The notes: generated from the letters alone by a model not told the origin. A stretch of DNA of 20,186 nucleotides from Candidatus Nomurabacteria bacterium (GCA_943354745.1 CALRDB010000014.1:1-20186); one strand, 5' to 3'. Positions 6,273 to 12,149 are shown, counted from the stretch's first letter. Made by a program: numbers and translations.

Positions 6273-6908
6273 ATGAAAATCACCAAACTCGGACATTGCT
6301 GCTTAATCATTGAGGAAGACGGAGTCAGGATAATGACCGACCCGGGAGCGTATTCCACGTTGCAGAGTGAGGCAAAAAATATCGACTATATTTTTATTAC
6401 CCACGAACATCAGGACCACCTCCATATTGAGTCGTTGAAGACCGTCCTCAAAAATAATCCGAAGGCGAAGATTGTGACAAACAAAGGGGTGGGGAAATTG
6501 CTTGATGCCGAAGGCATCACGTATCAGTTGTTGGAACATGGTGGTGTGGGGGAGTTTAACGGTATTCACGTGGAAGGTTGTGGAGAAAAACACGCAACTA
6601 TCTATCAAGAGTTCGGACAGGTGCAAAACACCGGTTACTTTTTCGCAAACCGGTTTTTCTACCCAGGTGACGCGTTCTATAATCCGCAAAAACCGGTTGA
6701 GATTCTCGCTCTTCCTGTCGCCGGCGGGTGGGTGAAGGCATCCGAAGCGGTTGACTACGCAAAACTACTCAAACCTAAAGTTGTTTTTCCCGTCCATGAT
6801 GGCATGCTCAAGATTTTTGGCGGGTACCATGCCGTTCCCAAGAAATTCCTCTCCGAATCCGGCATAGAGTTCCGCGACGCTGTAGAAGGTACCGAACTTT
6901 CTTTCTAG
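6273..6908 (+). CDS. Metallo-beta-lactamase-fold hydrolase, UlaG-like
   Basis: A 211-residue protein of the metallo-beta-lactamase fold. It opens with MKITKLGHCCLIIEEDGVRIMTDPG, typical of the UlaG/YtkL branch. The dinuclear metal signature T-H-E-H-Q-D-H is at residues 43-49 (His44, His46, Asp48, His49). Further ligands are probably the PGDAFY Asp near 131 and FPVHDGM His near 175. It has no signal peptide. The UlaG-like branch contains lactonases and phosphodiesterases of broad kinds, so the substrate is undefined. It is third in the galU operon, with only 2 bp separating it from the Nudix stop. No clear terminator follows. Confidence 0.88.
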   Translation: MKITKLGHCCLIIEEDGVRIMTDPGAYSTLQSEAKNIDYIFITHEHQDHLHIESLKTVLKNNPKAKIVTNKGVGKLLDAEGITYQLLEHGGVGEFNGIHVEGCGEKHATIYQEFGQVQNTGYFFANRFFYPGDAFYNPQKPVEILALPVAGGWVKASEAVDYAKLLKPKVVFPVHDGMLKIFGGYHAVPKKFLSESGIEFRDAVEGTELSF

Positions 6909-6958
6909 TTTTTCTTTCCGCATTGCTTCCTTGTGACTCCTCCTCTATAGCCTCCCTC

Positions 6959-6988
6959 GGCTCCACTTTACTTGGGTAAAGTGGAGCC
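6959..6988. repeat. CTTTAC-type hairpin, copy 1
   Basis: GGCTCCACTTTAC (6959-6971) and GTAAAGTGGAGCC (6976-6988) form a perfect 13-bp stem with a TTGG loop. No T-run follows. The core CTTTAC-nnnn-GTAAAG recurs at 7017-7032 and 10678-10693. Confidence 0.8.
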
Positions 6989-6989
6989 A

Positions 6990-7018
6990 TTGACAATAAA
7001 AGTGGTATTTGCTACTCT
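6990..7018 (+). promoter_or_regulatory. Promoter between hairpins, reading toward the TrpR-like gene
   Basis: TTGACA (6990-6995), a 17-nt spacer, then TACTCT (7013-7018) preceded by TGC as an extended -10. Transcription from about 7025 would run through the 163-bp palindrome into the gene at 7234, giving a leader of about 210 nt. Confidence 0.5.
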
Positions 7019-7032
7019 TTACCCAAGTAAAG
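7017..7032. repeat. CTTTAC-type hairpin, copy 2
   Basis: CTTTAC (7017-7022), loop CCAA, GTAAAG (7027-7032). The core is the reverse complement of copy 1, so the two loops (TTGG and CCAA) are complementary. The copy overlaps the -10 region of the promoter at 6990-7018. It shares GCTACTCTTTAC with the copy at 10672. Confidence 0.65.
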
Positions 7033-7040
7033 TCGCTTGG

Positions 7041-7203
7041 GAGCATGTCTGAAAACCCTTCCCTGCCTGCGAGTCGCGTGTTCTGGTTACGAAACGCTCG
7101 TCTCGGACTCACTGTAGCGCGGCTACAGCTCGTCCTCCGACTCGGTTTCTCACCGACGAACACGCGACTCTCGGCTCGGGAACCCTGGTTTTCAGGCATG
7201 CTC
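7041..7203. repeat. 163-bp imperfect palindrome (MITE-like or structured RNA)
   Basis: The element begins GAGCATG-TCTGAAAACC and ends GGTTTTCAGG-CATGCTC. Its arms share GAGTCGCGTGTTC and its complement, and converge on CTGTAGC-GCG-GCTACAG at 7112-7128. Both strands carry one 65-85 codon frame with similar starts, as expected of a long palindrome and not evidence for a gene. It could be a non-autonomous mobile element, or the folded leader of the downstream TrpR-like mRNA. Together with the hairpins at 6959-7032 it accounts for most of the 325-nt gap 6909-7233. Confidence 0.7.
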
Positions 7204-7233
7204 TAGGGGCGATTGGACTACCGAAAATAGCAT

Positions 7234-7584
7234 ATGGCGAAAAAACAGCAGAAAACAAAGGTAAGGGCAAAGGGAAGTGCCAAGACAGGACCAGTTTGGA
7301 GCATCACCGACACGAATGCTCGGGCACTGACGAAGGCATTTCTCTCTATGAAAAATAGCGAGGAAATGAGCGCTTTTATGCGGGACTTGTTCACCGAGTC
7401 CGAAATCGTTGAGTTTTCCAAGCGTTTCTATACAGCACGCTCAATTGCCGGAAGTACCCAGTATGCCGCCATTGAGGAAGCTACCGGCCTTTCTTCTCGC
7501 ACTATCGCGCGGGTAAAGCAGTGGTATAAGCACGGAAAAGGAGGGTACAAACTCGCCATTAAGCGCTGGAAGCGTCAGATTTAG
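7234..7584 (+). CDS. TrpR-superfamily (YerC/YecD-type) repressor, candidate His regulator
   Basis: A 116-residue DNA-binding protein. After a basic tail (about 1-20), residues about 25-115 fit the Trp-repressor fold of the YerC/YecD group: AFMRDLFTESEIVEFSKRFYTARSI, then the helix-turn-helix YAAIEEATGLSSRTIARVKQWYKHGKGGY, and a final helix. In Firmicutes, YerC-type proteins have been predicted by comparative genomics to regulate histidine biosynthesis. The gene lies directly upstream of the His leader and hisD, which supports the same role here. An amino-acid co-repressor is therefore likely histidine, but this is inference. Start ATG 7234 lacks a strong Shine-Dalgarno. A promoter is available at 6990-7018. 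No operator is obvious. Confidence 0.8.
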   Translation: MAKKQQKTKVRAKGSAKTGPVWSITDTNARALTKAFLSMKNSEEMSAFMRDLFTESEIVEFSKRFYTARSIAGSTQYAAIEEATGLSSRTIARVKQWYKHGKGGYKLAIKRWKRQI

Positions 7585-7591
7585 AGTTCCG

Positions 7592-7693
7592 ATTCTCCCT
7601 TAGTAAAGGGAGCACTGCCGTCTTCGGCAGGAGGGATTTTTTAAATCCTCCGGCTCGCAGACTCGCCACCTCCTTTAGGAAAGGAGGAATAAG
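7592..7693 (+). repeat. Composite ~100-bp palindromic repeat, copy A
   Basis: The element consists of a left hairpin CTCCCTTAGTAAAGGGAG, a spacer with GTCTTCGG, a middle hairpin GGAGGATTTAAATCC-like (here GGAGGGATTTTTTAAATCC), and a right hairpin CCTCCTTT-AGG-AAAGGAGG (7669-7687), ending GAATAAG. It matches copy B (15969-16060) and the reverse complement of copy C (18387-18487) across its length. Its right hairpin contains the Shine-Dalgarno used by hisL. Confidence 0.85.
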
Positions 7694-7699
7694 AAAAAT

Positions 7700-7774
7700 A
7701 TGCAAAATATACAATCACAATGTAATACTATCCATCATCACGGAGCCAACTCTCAAGAGTCGGTTTGTGTTTGA
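7700..7774 (+). CDS. hisL: Histidine leader peptide
   Basis: A 24-codon ORF with ATG at 7700 and TGA at 7772-7774. Codons 12-14 (7733-7741) are CAT CAT CAC, three histidines in a row; the peptide is otherwise unremarkable and ends SQESVCV. AAGGAGG at 7681-7687 is a strong Shine-Dalgarno 12 nt upstream, though it lies in the right arm of a repeat hairpin. Like E. coli HisL, the peptide would act by being translated: ribosomes stall at the His codons when charged His-tRNA is scarce. The stop is placed so that a ribosome reaching it covers segment 2 of the downstream attenuator. The next gene is hisD. The ORF is far below normal gene-calling length. The anatomy makes chance unlikely. Confidence 0.82.
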   Translation: MQNIQSQCNTIHHHGANSQESVCV

Positions 7775-7834
7775 CGTATTTATTTTACCTATTTCGTACA
7801 CACAAACGGGCTCTCGAGTGAGAGCCCGTTTTTT
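7746..7834 (+). promoter_or_regulatory. Histidine operon attenuator (ribosome-mediated)
   Basis: Segment 1 (7746-7753, CCAACTCT) can pair with segment 2 (7756-7763) through ACTC/GAGT and CC/GG. Segment 2, AGAGTCGGTTTGTGT (7756-7770), pairs with segment 3, ACACAAACGGGCTCT (7800-7814): 13 Watson-Crick pairs, one G-U and one mismatch, extendable by ACG/CGT (7774-7776 with 7795-7797). Segment 3 alternatively pairs with segment 4 in the terminator at 7804-7831. Stalling at the His codons would mask segment 1, allowing 2:3 pairing and hisD transcription. A ribosome at the stop would mask segment 2, so the terminator forms. Confidence 0.82.
7804..7834 (+). terminator. Attenuator terminator upstream of hisD
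   Basis: AAACGGGCTCTC (7804-7815) pairs perfectly with GAGAGCCCGTTT (7820-7831) around loop GAGT, and T's occupy 7829-7834. It is a strong intrinsic terminator ending 17 nt before the hisD ATG. It is not at the end of a gene, which is the expected position for an attenuator. Confidence 0.9.
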
Positions 7835-7851
7835 ATTCATTACTTAATAAC

Positions 7852-9141
7852 ATGAAAATTATACCCACAAACAACTATTCACCTGCAGAGCTACTTTTGC
7901 TCGCGCGACGAGCACCAAAGAGTGTGCTGGAGGTAGAAAGCACGGTGAAAGAAATACTTCAAAATGTCCGTACAAATACGGACCGGGCACTTTCCGCGCT
8001 GACAGAAAAATTTGATGGTGTAAAGTTAAAAACTCTTCAAGTGTCGTCGGAAGAAATCGAAGAAGCATACAGAACGGAAAATCAGGCGGTCATTATTGCG
8101 CTCAAAAAAGCAAAAAGTGCCATTCTAAAATTCCAAGGATCCTTCATAAAACGTGAGGCAAAAGTAATAACGGAAAAAGGGGTGAGTGTGTGGCGGGAGT
8201 TCCGACCCATAGAGCGAGTGGGGCTGTATGTCCCCGGAGGTAAGGCGGTGTATCCATCCACGGTACTTATGCTCGGACTTCCCGCACGCATTGCCGGTTG
8301 TAAGGAAATTATTCTGTGCGTTCCTCCCGATAAAGAAGGGAAAGTACCGAGCGCAGTACTGGTAGCGGCGGATTTGTGCGGAATCACGAAGATTTTCAAG
8401 GTTGGAGGAGCTCAAGCCGTAGCGGCAATGGCCTACGGTACAGAAACTATTCCAAAGGTCTCAAAAATATTCGGGCCGGGGAATCGGTATGTCACTACCG
8501 CGAAAATGCTTGTGTACGGGGAAGTGGATATCGATATGCCGGCCGGTCCCACTGAAGTACTTGTATTTGCGGATGAAACGGCCATCCCCGCTTTTGTCGC
8601 CGCGGATATGCTTGCGCAACTCGAACACAGCGAGGATGCACAGGCGATTCTAGTAACCCTTTCGGAAAAAGTTGCGGAGCAGGTAAGGCAGGAAATCGTT
8701 CGCCAATTGCCACTGCTTTCCCGTCAAAACATTATTCGTTGTTCGCTCAAAAACAGTTTCGCATTTGTTTTTGACGACCTGACGAAGGCATTGTCGCTTA
8801 TCAACGACTATGCACCCGAACACTTGGAGATTATGAGCCGAAATGAATCGCAGATTCTCAAGCAAATTACGAACGCAGGTTCGGTGTTTCTCGGTCCCTA
8901 CTCAAGCGAACCGCTTGGTGACTACGCGACCGGGAGTAACCACACGCTTCCCACAGCAGGTTACGCCAAGATGTTCGCCCCACTTTCGGTGGAATCGTTC
9001 GGGAAAAAGATGCAGATTCAGAAGGTCAGTAAAGAGGGACTCCTTCGGTTGAAGGATACTGTAGAGACACTGGCGGAAAGGGAAGGACTCACCGCGCACA
9101 AAAACGCCATCCGTATCAGATATAAGAAAATACCTTACTAA
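7852..9141 (+). CDS. hisD: Histidinol dehydrogenase
   Basis: HisD oxidises L-histidinol to L-histidine in two NAD+-dependent steps, the last step of the pathway. At 429 residues it is full length. Active-site residues are recognisable: zinc ligands Gln256 and His259 in QLEHSEDAQ, Asp357 in LGDYATGSNH and His416 in EGLTAHKNA, and the catalytic Glu323-His324 in YAPEHLEIM. KVGGAQAVAAMAYGT, IFGPGNRYVTTAK and DMPAGPTEVLV are signature stretches. ATG 7852 has no good Shine-Dalgarno; the leader ends in the attenuator terminator. It is followed by the HisB phosphatase after 30 bp, so both are under the attenuator. Confidence 0.96.
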   Translation: MKIIPTNNYSPAELLLLARRAPKSVLEVESTVKEILQNVRTNTDRALSALTEKFDGVKLKTLQVSSEEIEEAYRTENQAVIIALKKAKSAILKFQGSFIKREAKVITEKGVSVWREFRPIERVGLYVPGGKAVYPSTVLMLGLPARIAGCKEIILCVPPDKEGKVPSAVLVAADLCGITKIFKVGGAQAVAAMAYGTETIPKVSKIFGPGNRYVTTAKMLVYGEVDIDMPAGPTEVLVFADETAIPAFVAADMLAQLEHSEDAQAILVTLSEKVAEQVRQEIVRQLPLLSRQNIIRCSLKNSFAFVFDDLTKALSLINDYAPEHLEIMSRNESQILKQITNAGSVFLGPYSSEPLGDYATGSNHTLPTAGYAKMFAPLSVESFGKKMQIQKVSKEGLLRLKDTVETLAEREGLTAHKNAIRIRYKKIPY

Positions 9142-9171
9142 CGTCGTTCGCTTGTCTTAATCAAAAATACT

Positions 9172-9675
9172 ATGCAAACAAAATTACAAAAAGTCGCATT
9201 CCTTGACCGTGATGGAACGCTTATCTTCGAACCGCCGGACACGAAACAAATAGACAGTCTCGATGACTTGCGAATACTTCAGGGTGTCGTTCCCGTTCTG
9301 CAGTCCTTAATAGAGCAAGGATACAAGCTTGTTATGGTCTCAAATCAGGATGGGCTCGGCACCACCTCGTTCCCTCAGGATGCTTTTGATGTGGTACAAA
9401 CGAAATTGCTCAATCTCTTTTTTCGGAAAAGCATTTCGTTTGAGCGAATATACATTTGTCCGCACTTCCAAGACGATATCTGTGCCTGCCGTAAACCAAA
9501 GACGGGATTACTAACTGAGTTTTTACGGATTACTCCAATTGATTGGGATCAGTCGTTTATGGTGGGGGACCGTAACAGCGACGCGCTCTTCGCGGAGAAT
9601 ATAGGCGTACGTTGTTACCTTATGGAAACGAACGGTACGTTCCCGGACAAAGCAAAACTAACATATGCACAGTGA
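9172..9675 (+). CDS. hisB: Histidinol-phosphate phosphatase (stand-alone HisB N-domain)
   Basis: This HAD-family enzyme hydrolyses histidinol phosphate to histidinol, the step before HisD. Over 167 residues it closely follows the N-terminal domain of E. coli HisB: FLDRDGTLIFEPP with nucleophile Asp12 and Asp14, VMVSNQDGLGTTSFPQ, the zinc-binding ICPHFQDDICACRKPK (Cys96, His98, Cys104, Cys106) and MVGDRNSDALFAENIG with Asp133. The imidazoleglycerol-phosphate dehydratase domain fused to it in enterobacteria is absent, so that activity must be encoded elsewhere or lacking. It differs from GmhB by its FEPP and DGLGTTSFP loops. Co-directional with hisD, 30 bp downstream. Confidence 0.9.
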   Translation: MQTKLQKVAFLDRDGTLIFEPPDTKQIDSLDDLRILQGVVPVLQSLIEQGYKLVMVSNQDGLGTTSFPQDAFDVVQTKLLNLFFRKSISFERIYICPHFQDDICACRKPKTGLLTEFLRITPIDWDQSFMVGDRNSDALFAENIGVRCYLMETNGTFPDKAKLTYAQ

Positions 9676-9694
9676 TATACCGGATTACTGTAAC

Positions 9695-9749
9695 GCCGAC
9701 TTCGTGGGTCGGCCTGCGCTCGGTGTAGTACTTTCTACCTTTGCGCAGG
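9695..9749. promoter_or_regulatory. Tandem hairpins between hisB and the next gene
   Basis: GCCGAC (9695-9700) pairs with GTCGGC (9708-9713). A second, longer hairpin pairs CCTGCGC (9713-9719) with GCGCAGG (9743-9749), with inner GTAG/CTAC (9725-9728 with 9735-9738). They share base 9713, so they abut or compete. No T-tract follows. They may be mRNA processing or stability structures or another repeat. Confidence 0.5.
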
Positions 9750-9831
9750 CGGGCTCTTGAACAAGATGGCCCTATTTGTTCTTTCTTGAACTTTGACAAC
9801 TCTAACGTCTGTAAAACCACAGGAGAATTAT

Positions 9832-10161
9832 ATGGAAGAAAAAGCACTTGCTCTTATTCGGACCGCCGTCGGTCTCACTGTCGCTATGCTGTACTGGCCT
9901 TCTCAGAAACATATGAACAAGAGCGATATAGAATCGGCTCTCCGCAACCTTTTGGATAGGGTTGGAGAGTCTTGGCTCTTAGACCATCCTTCTCTCTTTG
10001 ATGCGGACACAGGGAAACTCTCTGTGTCCTGGCGCGAAGGCGTCTGTTGGTTCTCAAAGGAGGATATCACTGCATTAGCGCAGAGATGTATTCCTCCACG
10101 AGAGGCATATCTCTGCCTGCATACCGCTCACTCATATAACCAAACAAAAACCCAGCTATGA
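9832..10161 (+). CDS. Hypothetical protein inside the histidine region
   Basis: ATG 9832 is chosen because AGGAGA at 9821-9826 is a good Shine-Dalgarno with 5-nt spacing. The frame is open upstream to 9793, but that start is unsupported. The 110-residue product begins with a mildly hydrophobic helix (ALALIRTAVGLTVAMLYWP). Then come KSDIESALRNLLDRVGESWLLDHPSLFD and SWREGVCWFSKEDITALAQR. No known domain is recognised. It is not HisE, whose GEEAxE helix motif is missing, nor any other His enzyme I know. Its TGA overlaps a possible upstream ATG of hisI (10158), so it is probably co-transcribed with hisI. Confidence 0.6.
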   Translation: MEEKALALIRTAVGLTVAMLYWPSQKHMNKSDIESALRNLLDRVGESWLLDHPSLFDADTGKLSVSWREGVCWFSKEDITALAQRCIPPREAYLCLHTAHSYNQTKTQL

Positions 10162-10193
10162 AGTACTCTGCAATACCGGTGAAAGGAAAAACT

Positions 10194-10598
10194 ATGAAGC
10201 CAACTGTCCGCATTCCTAATTTCAAGAAACGGGGAGGATTGGTTCCTATTGTTGTCCAAGATATATGGACGCGCCAGGTCCTGATGCTCGTCTACACGAG
10301 AAAAGAAGAATTCTTAGAAACAGTTGAGACAGGAGAAGCCGTTTTTTACTCTACTTCTCGTAAAAAGCGATGGAAAAAAGGAGAGGAGAAAAGCGGGAAC
10401 ATCCTTGTTGTCCATAAGATTCTCATCGACTGTGATGGAGACGCGCTCGTCTATTTGGTTAGCCAAAAAAAAGAAGGAGAAGGAGCCTGTCATGCCGGTA
10501 AGCCGACCTGCTTTTACCGTTCAGTCATTGGCTCAGTGTTAGAGGCCGATAGTCACACTACTCTTGAAATAGTGTCTGTGCACGAATCGCTCGGATAG
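10194..10598 (+). CDS. hisI: Phosphoribosyl-AMP cyclohydrolase
   Basis: HisI opens the purine ring of phosphoribosyl-AMP, the third step of histidine synthesis. The 134-residue protein from ATG 10194 has the family's GGLVPIVVQD start, a VETGEAVFYSTSRKKRWKKGE block (E. coli-like ETGxxxxWSRSRxxLWxKGE), the Mg2+ motif DCDGDA (Asp79, Asp81, Asp83) and the Zn2+ motif ACHAGKPTCFYR (Cys99, Cys106), plus Cys80. ATG 10194 has AAGGAA upstream; ATG 10158 would add 12 residues and overlap the previous stop. There is no HisE domain, so it is monofunctional. The strong terminator at 10623 closes the transcription unit. Confidence 0.92.
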   Translation: MKPTVRIPNFKKRGGLVPIVVQDIWTRQVLMLVYTRKEEFLETVETGEAVFYSTSRKKRWKKGEEKSGNILVVHKILIDCDGDALVYLVSQKKEGEGACHAGKPTCFYRSVIGSVLEADSHTTLEIVSVHESLG

Positions 10599-10622
10599 CA
10601 CTAAAAGGTTTGAACCGAACAC

Positions 10623-10655
10623 AGCCCCTTGTCGAAAGACTCGGGGCTTTTTATT
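10623..10655 (+). terminator. Rho-independent terminator of the hisI unit
   Basis: AGCCCC (10623-10628) pairs with GGGGCT (10643-10648), with inner GTC/GAC closing a GAAA tetraloop; TTTTTATT follows. It ends 25-55 nt after the hisI stop. Confidence 0.9.
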
Positions 10656-10675
10656 CGGCAAGGACTATGGAGCTA

Positions 10676-10695
10676 CTCTTTACTTAGGTAAAGAG
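10676..10695. repeat. CTTTAC-type hairpin, copy 3
   Basis: CTCTTTAC (10676-10683), loop TTAG, GTAAAGAG (10688-10695). The preceding GCTA and the core match the copy near 7011-7032, showing that this is a dispersed element. Confidence 0.7.
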
Positions 10696-10720
10696 GGGCG
10701 AAGAAGAAAGAAACACCACT

Positions 10721-10750
10721 CCCTCTCAGTCTCCCCCTCAACTGAGAGGG
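10721..10750. repeat. Hairpin repeat of the CTCAACTGAG type
   Basis: CCCTCTCAGT (10721-10730) pairs with ACTGAGAGGG (10741-10750) around a pyrimidine-rich 10-nt loop. The CTCAACTGAG core is like that of the half-element at 19253, so it may be a degenerate relative of the composite repeats. Confidence 0.55.
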
Positions 10751-10762
10751 AGAGGGAAGAAT

Positions 10763-10788
10763 TGGATTCCCGCTTCCGCGGGAATGAC
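10763..10788. repeat. Widespread GATTCCCGC...GCGGGAATGAC repeat
   Basis: ATTCCCGC (10766-10773) and GCGGGAAT (10778-10785) form an 8-bp stem with loop TTCC, followed by GAC. Read on the minus strand it encodes the VIPAEAGIQ peptide that is familiar from many spuriously translated copies of this repeat in bacterial genomes. It lies at the convergent end of hisI and the permease gene and could act as a bidirectional end structure. Confidence 0.75.
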
Positions 10789-10807
10789 AGAAAAAAACAG
10801 AGGATGT

Positions 10808-12079
10808 TTACTCGTAGCGGAGGGCTTCAATAGGCGCTTTTTGTGAAGCTTTTCGGGCGGGGTAGAGACCAAACACGAGACCGATAATAACCGACACACC
10901 GAGGCCGAGCGCGGCGCCAAGGTAGGGGAAGCTGAAGCTCCATGTGGCGAGTGCGAACTTCGCGATAATGAAAGAAATAACAAAAGAGAGGGAGGAACCG
11001 AGGGTGATGCCGACAAGTCCACCAAGTGACGTGAGTAGCATCGATTCAAGTAAGAATTGCATAAGAATATCGCGGTTCGTCGCGCCGAGGGCTTTTCGGA
11101 GTCCGATTTCTCGCGTCCGTTCGGTGACGGAGACAAGCATGATGTTCATGATGCCGACTCCACCAACGAAGAGGGAGATGCCTGCAACAGCTGAAAGGAA
11201 AAGGGTAAGTGCTGTGGTGATGGTTTTAAGGCGGGCTGCAAGATCGGCCTGTGTCTCGACGAAGAAGTCATCTTTGGTTGTGTCGGTAATATTGTGGTTC
11301 ATTCGAAGCGTCATCCGTATGTCTTCCACGCTCTGACGAATTTTGTCTTCCGACGAGGCCGATACAATAATACGGTCAAAATATTTTCTGCCGAGCAGGT
11401 ACTGCCCCACAGTGGTGTAAGGAGCGAGCACCATATCGTCAAAATTGAAAAAAGACACTTGTCCTTTCTTTCCGAGTACCCCGATAACTTGAAACGCTTT
11501 GTCTTTGATTCTGATTTTCTTTCCCAGTGGGTCGATGGTTGCACCAAACAAGTGTTCGCGGACCTTGTCGCCAATGACCACCACACTTGCCTTGGATTGC
11601 ACATCGGCAGCGGTAAAAAACGTTCCCACTTCGGGGTAGATGTCAAAAATTTTCCCCATGACGTTATTTGTTTCTTCGTTACCTCCACCTAAGACGGTAG
11701 CTTGGTAGGTTTCGTTTTGATAATACAGTTTCACCGTTCCAAACATGATCGGCATGATATCTTCTGCATTTGGTACGTTTGCTTTACTTTGCAGACTTCT
11801 GAGGTCTCGCTCTTTGAGAGAATCAAGGAACACATTCGCAAAGTCAGATGGACCACTCGGTTGCCTACCTGGAACGGCAACGATTGTTTTCGAACCCATA
11901 CCCTGCACCTGACTCAAGATAAGATTCTGTGCCCCCATACCAAGGGAGAGCACCAGCATGATGGCGGTAATGCCGATGACGATACCTAGAATGGTCAACG
12001 CTGACCTCGATTTATTCGAGTGTAATCCTCCGAGTGCGGTTTTGAGGCTGTTCTTGAATGTCATAGTAATTTTTGTCAT
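10808..12079 (-). CDS. MacB-type ABC transporter permease
   Basis: A 423-residue permease of the MacB/LolCE (FtsX-like) class. An N-terminal membrane helix (about 27-48, SALTILGIVIGITAIMLVLS) precedes a large extracytoplasmic MacB_PCD domain (about 50-285). Three C-terminal helices follow (about 290-320, 340-375, 385-410), with the family motif VTERTREIGLRKALGATNRDILMQFL between the first two. Such permeases work by mechanotransmission with a separate ATPase to move peptides, toxins or lipoproteins. Start is ATG 12079 or, more typically for the family, ATG 12064 (MTFKNSLKTAL). The upstream ATG lies in a repeat element. It is the last gene of a MacA-ATPase-permease operon. Confidence 0.9.
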   Translation of the reverse strand: MTKITMTFKNSLKTALGGLHSNKSRSALTILGIVIGITAIMLVLSLGMGAQNLILSQVQGMGSKTIVAVPGRQPSGPSDFANVFLDSLKERDLRSLQSKANVPNAEDIMPIMFGTVKLYYQNETYQATVLGGGNEETNNVMGKIFDIYPEVGTFFTAADVQSKASVVVIGDKVREHLFGATIDPLGKKIRIKDKAFQVIGVLGKKGQVSFFNFDDMVLAPYTTVGQYLLGRKYFDRIIVSASSEDKIRQSVEDIRMTLRMNHNITDTTKDDFFVETQADLAARLKTITTALTLFLSAVAGISLFVGGVGIMNIMLVSVTERTREIGLRKALGATNRDILMQFLLESMLLTSLGGLVGITLGSSLSFVISFIIAKFALATWSFSFPYLGAALGLGVSVIIGLVFGLYPARKASQKAPIEALRYE

Positions 12080-12138
12080 TCCCCTGAAAAGGGGAATCCA
12101 GTGCTTTGATTCTGGATCCGAGCTTCCGCTGGGATGAC
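12075..12138. repeat. Composite GTCATTCCC repeat between ATPase and permease genes
   Basis: The outer ends GTCAT (12075-12079) and ATGAC (12134-12138) are inverted. Inside are ATTCCCC-TGAAAA-GGGGAAT and CCAG/CTGG. It is a two-headed relative of the repeat at 10763. It fills most of the gap between the minus-strand ATPase and permease genes and supplies the alternative ATG at 12079 of the permease. Confidence 0.75.
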
Positions 12139-12149
12139 ATTAAGAAATG

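Noticed and set aside
6945..7206. Overlapping open frames on both strands (65 and 84 codons) in the 163-bp palindrome
   Set aside because: Both products are similar to each other simply because the DNA is palindromic, and neither has a ribosome-binding site or a recognisable domain.
7771..7800. Promoter TTGACG just upstream of the hisD terminator
   Set aside because: No acceptable -10 lies 16-18 nt downstream, and these bases are explained by the leader stop codon and the antiterminator extension.
9793..9831. Promoter TTGACA upstream of the 9832 gene
   Set aside because: The only -10-like word (TAAAAC) is 13 nt away, too close for a sigma70 promoter.
10738..11136. Minus-strand frame containing VIPAEAGIQ at its C-terminal end
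   Set aside because: It overlaps the MacB-type permease in another frame, and the peptide is a known translation artefact of a dispersed repeat.
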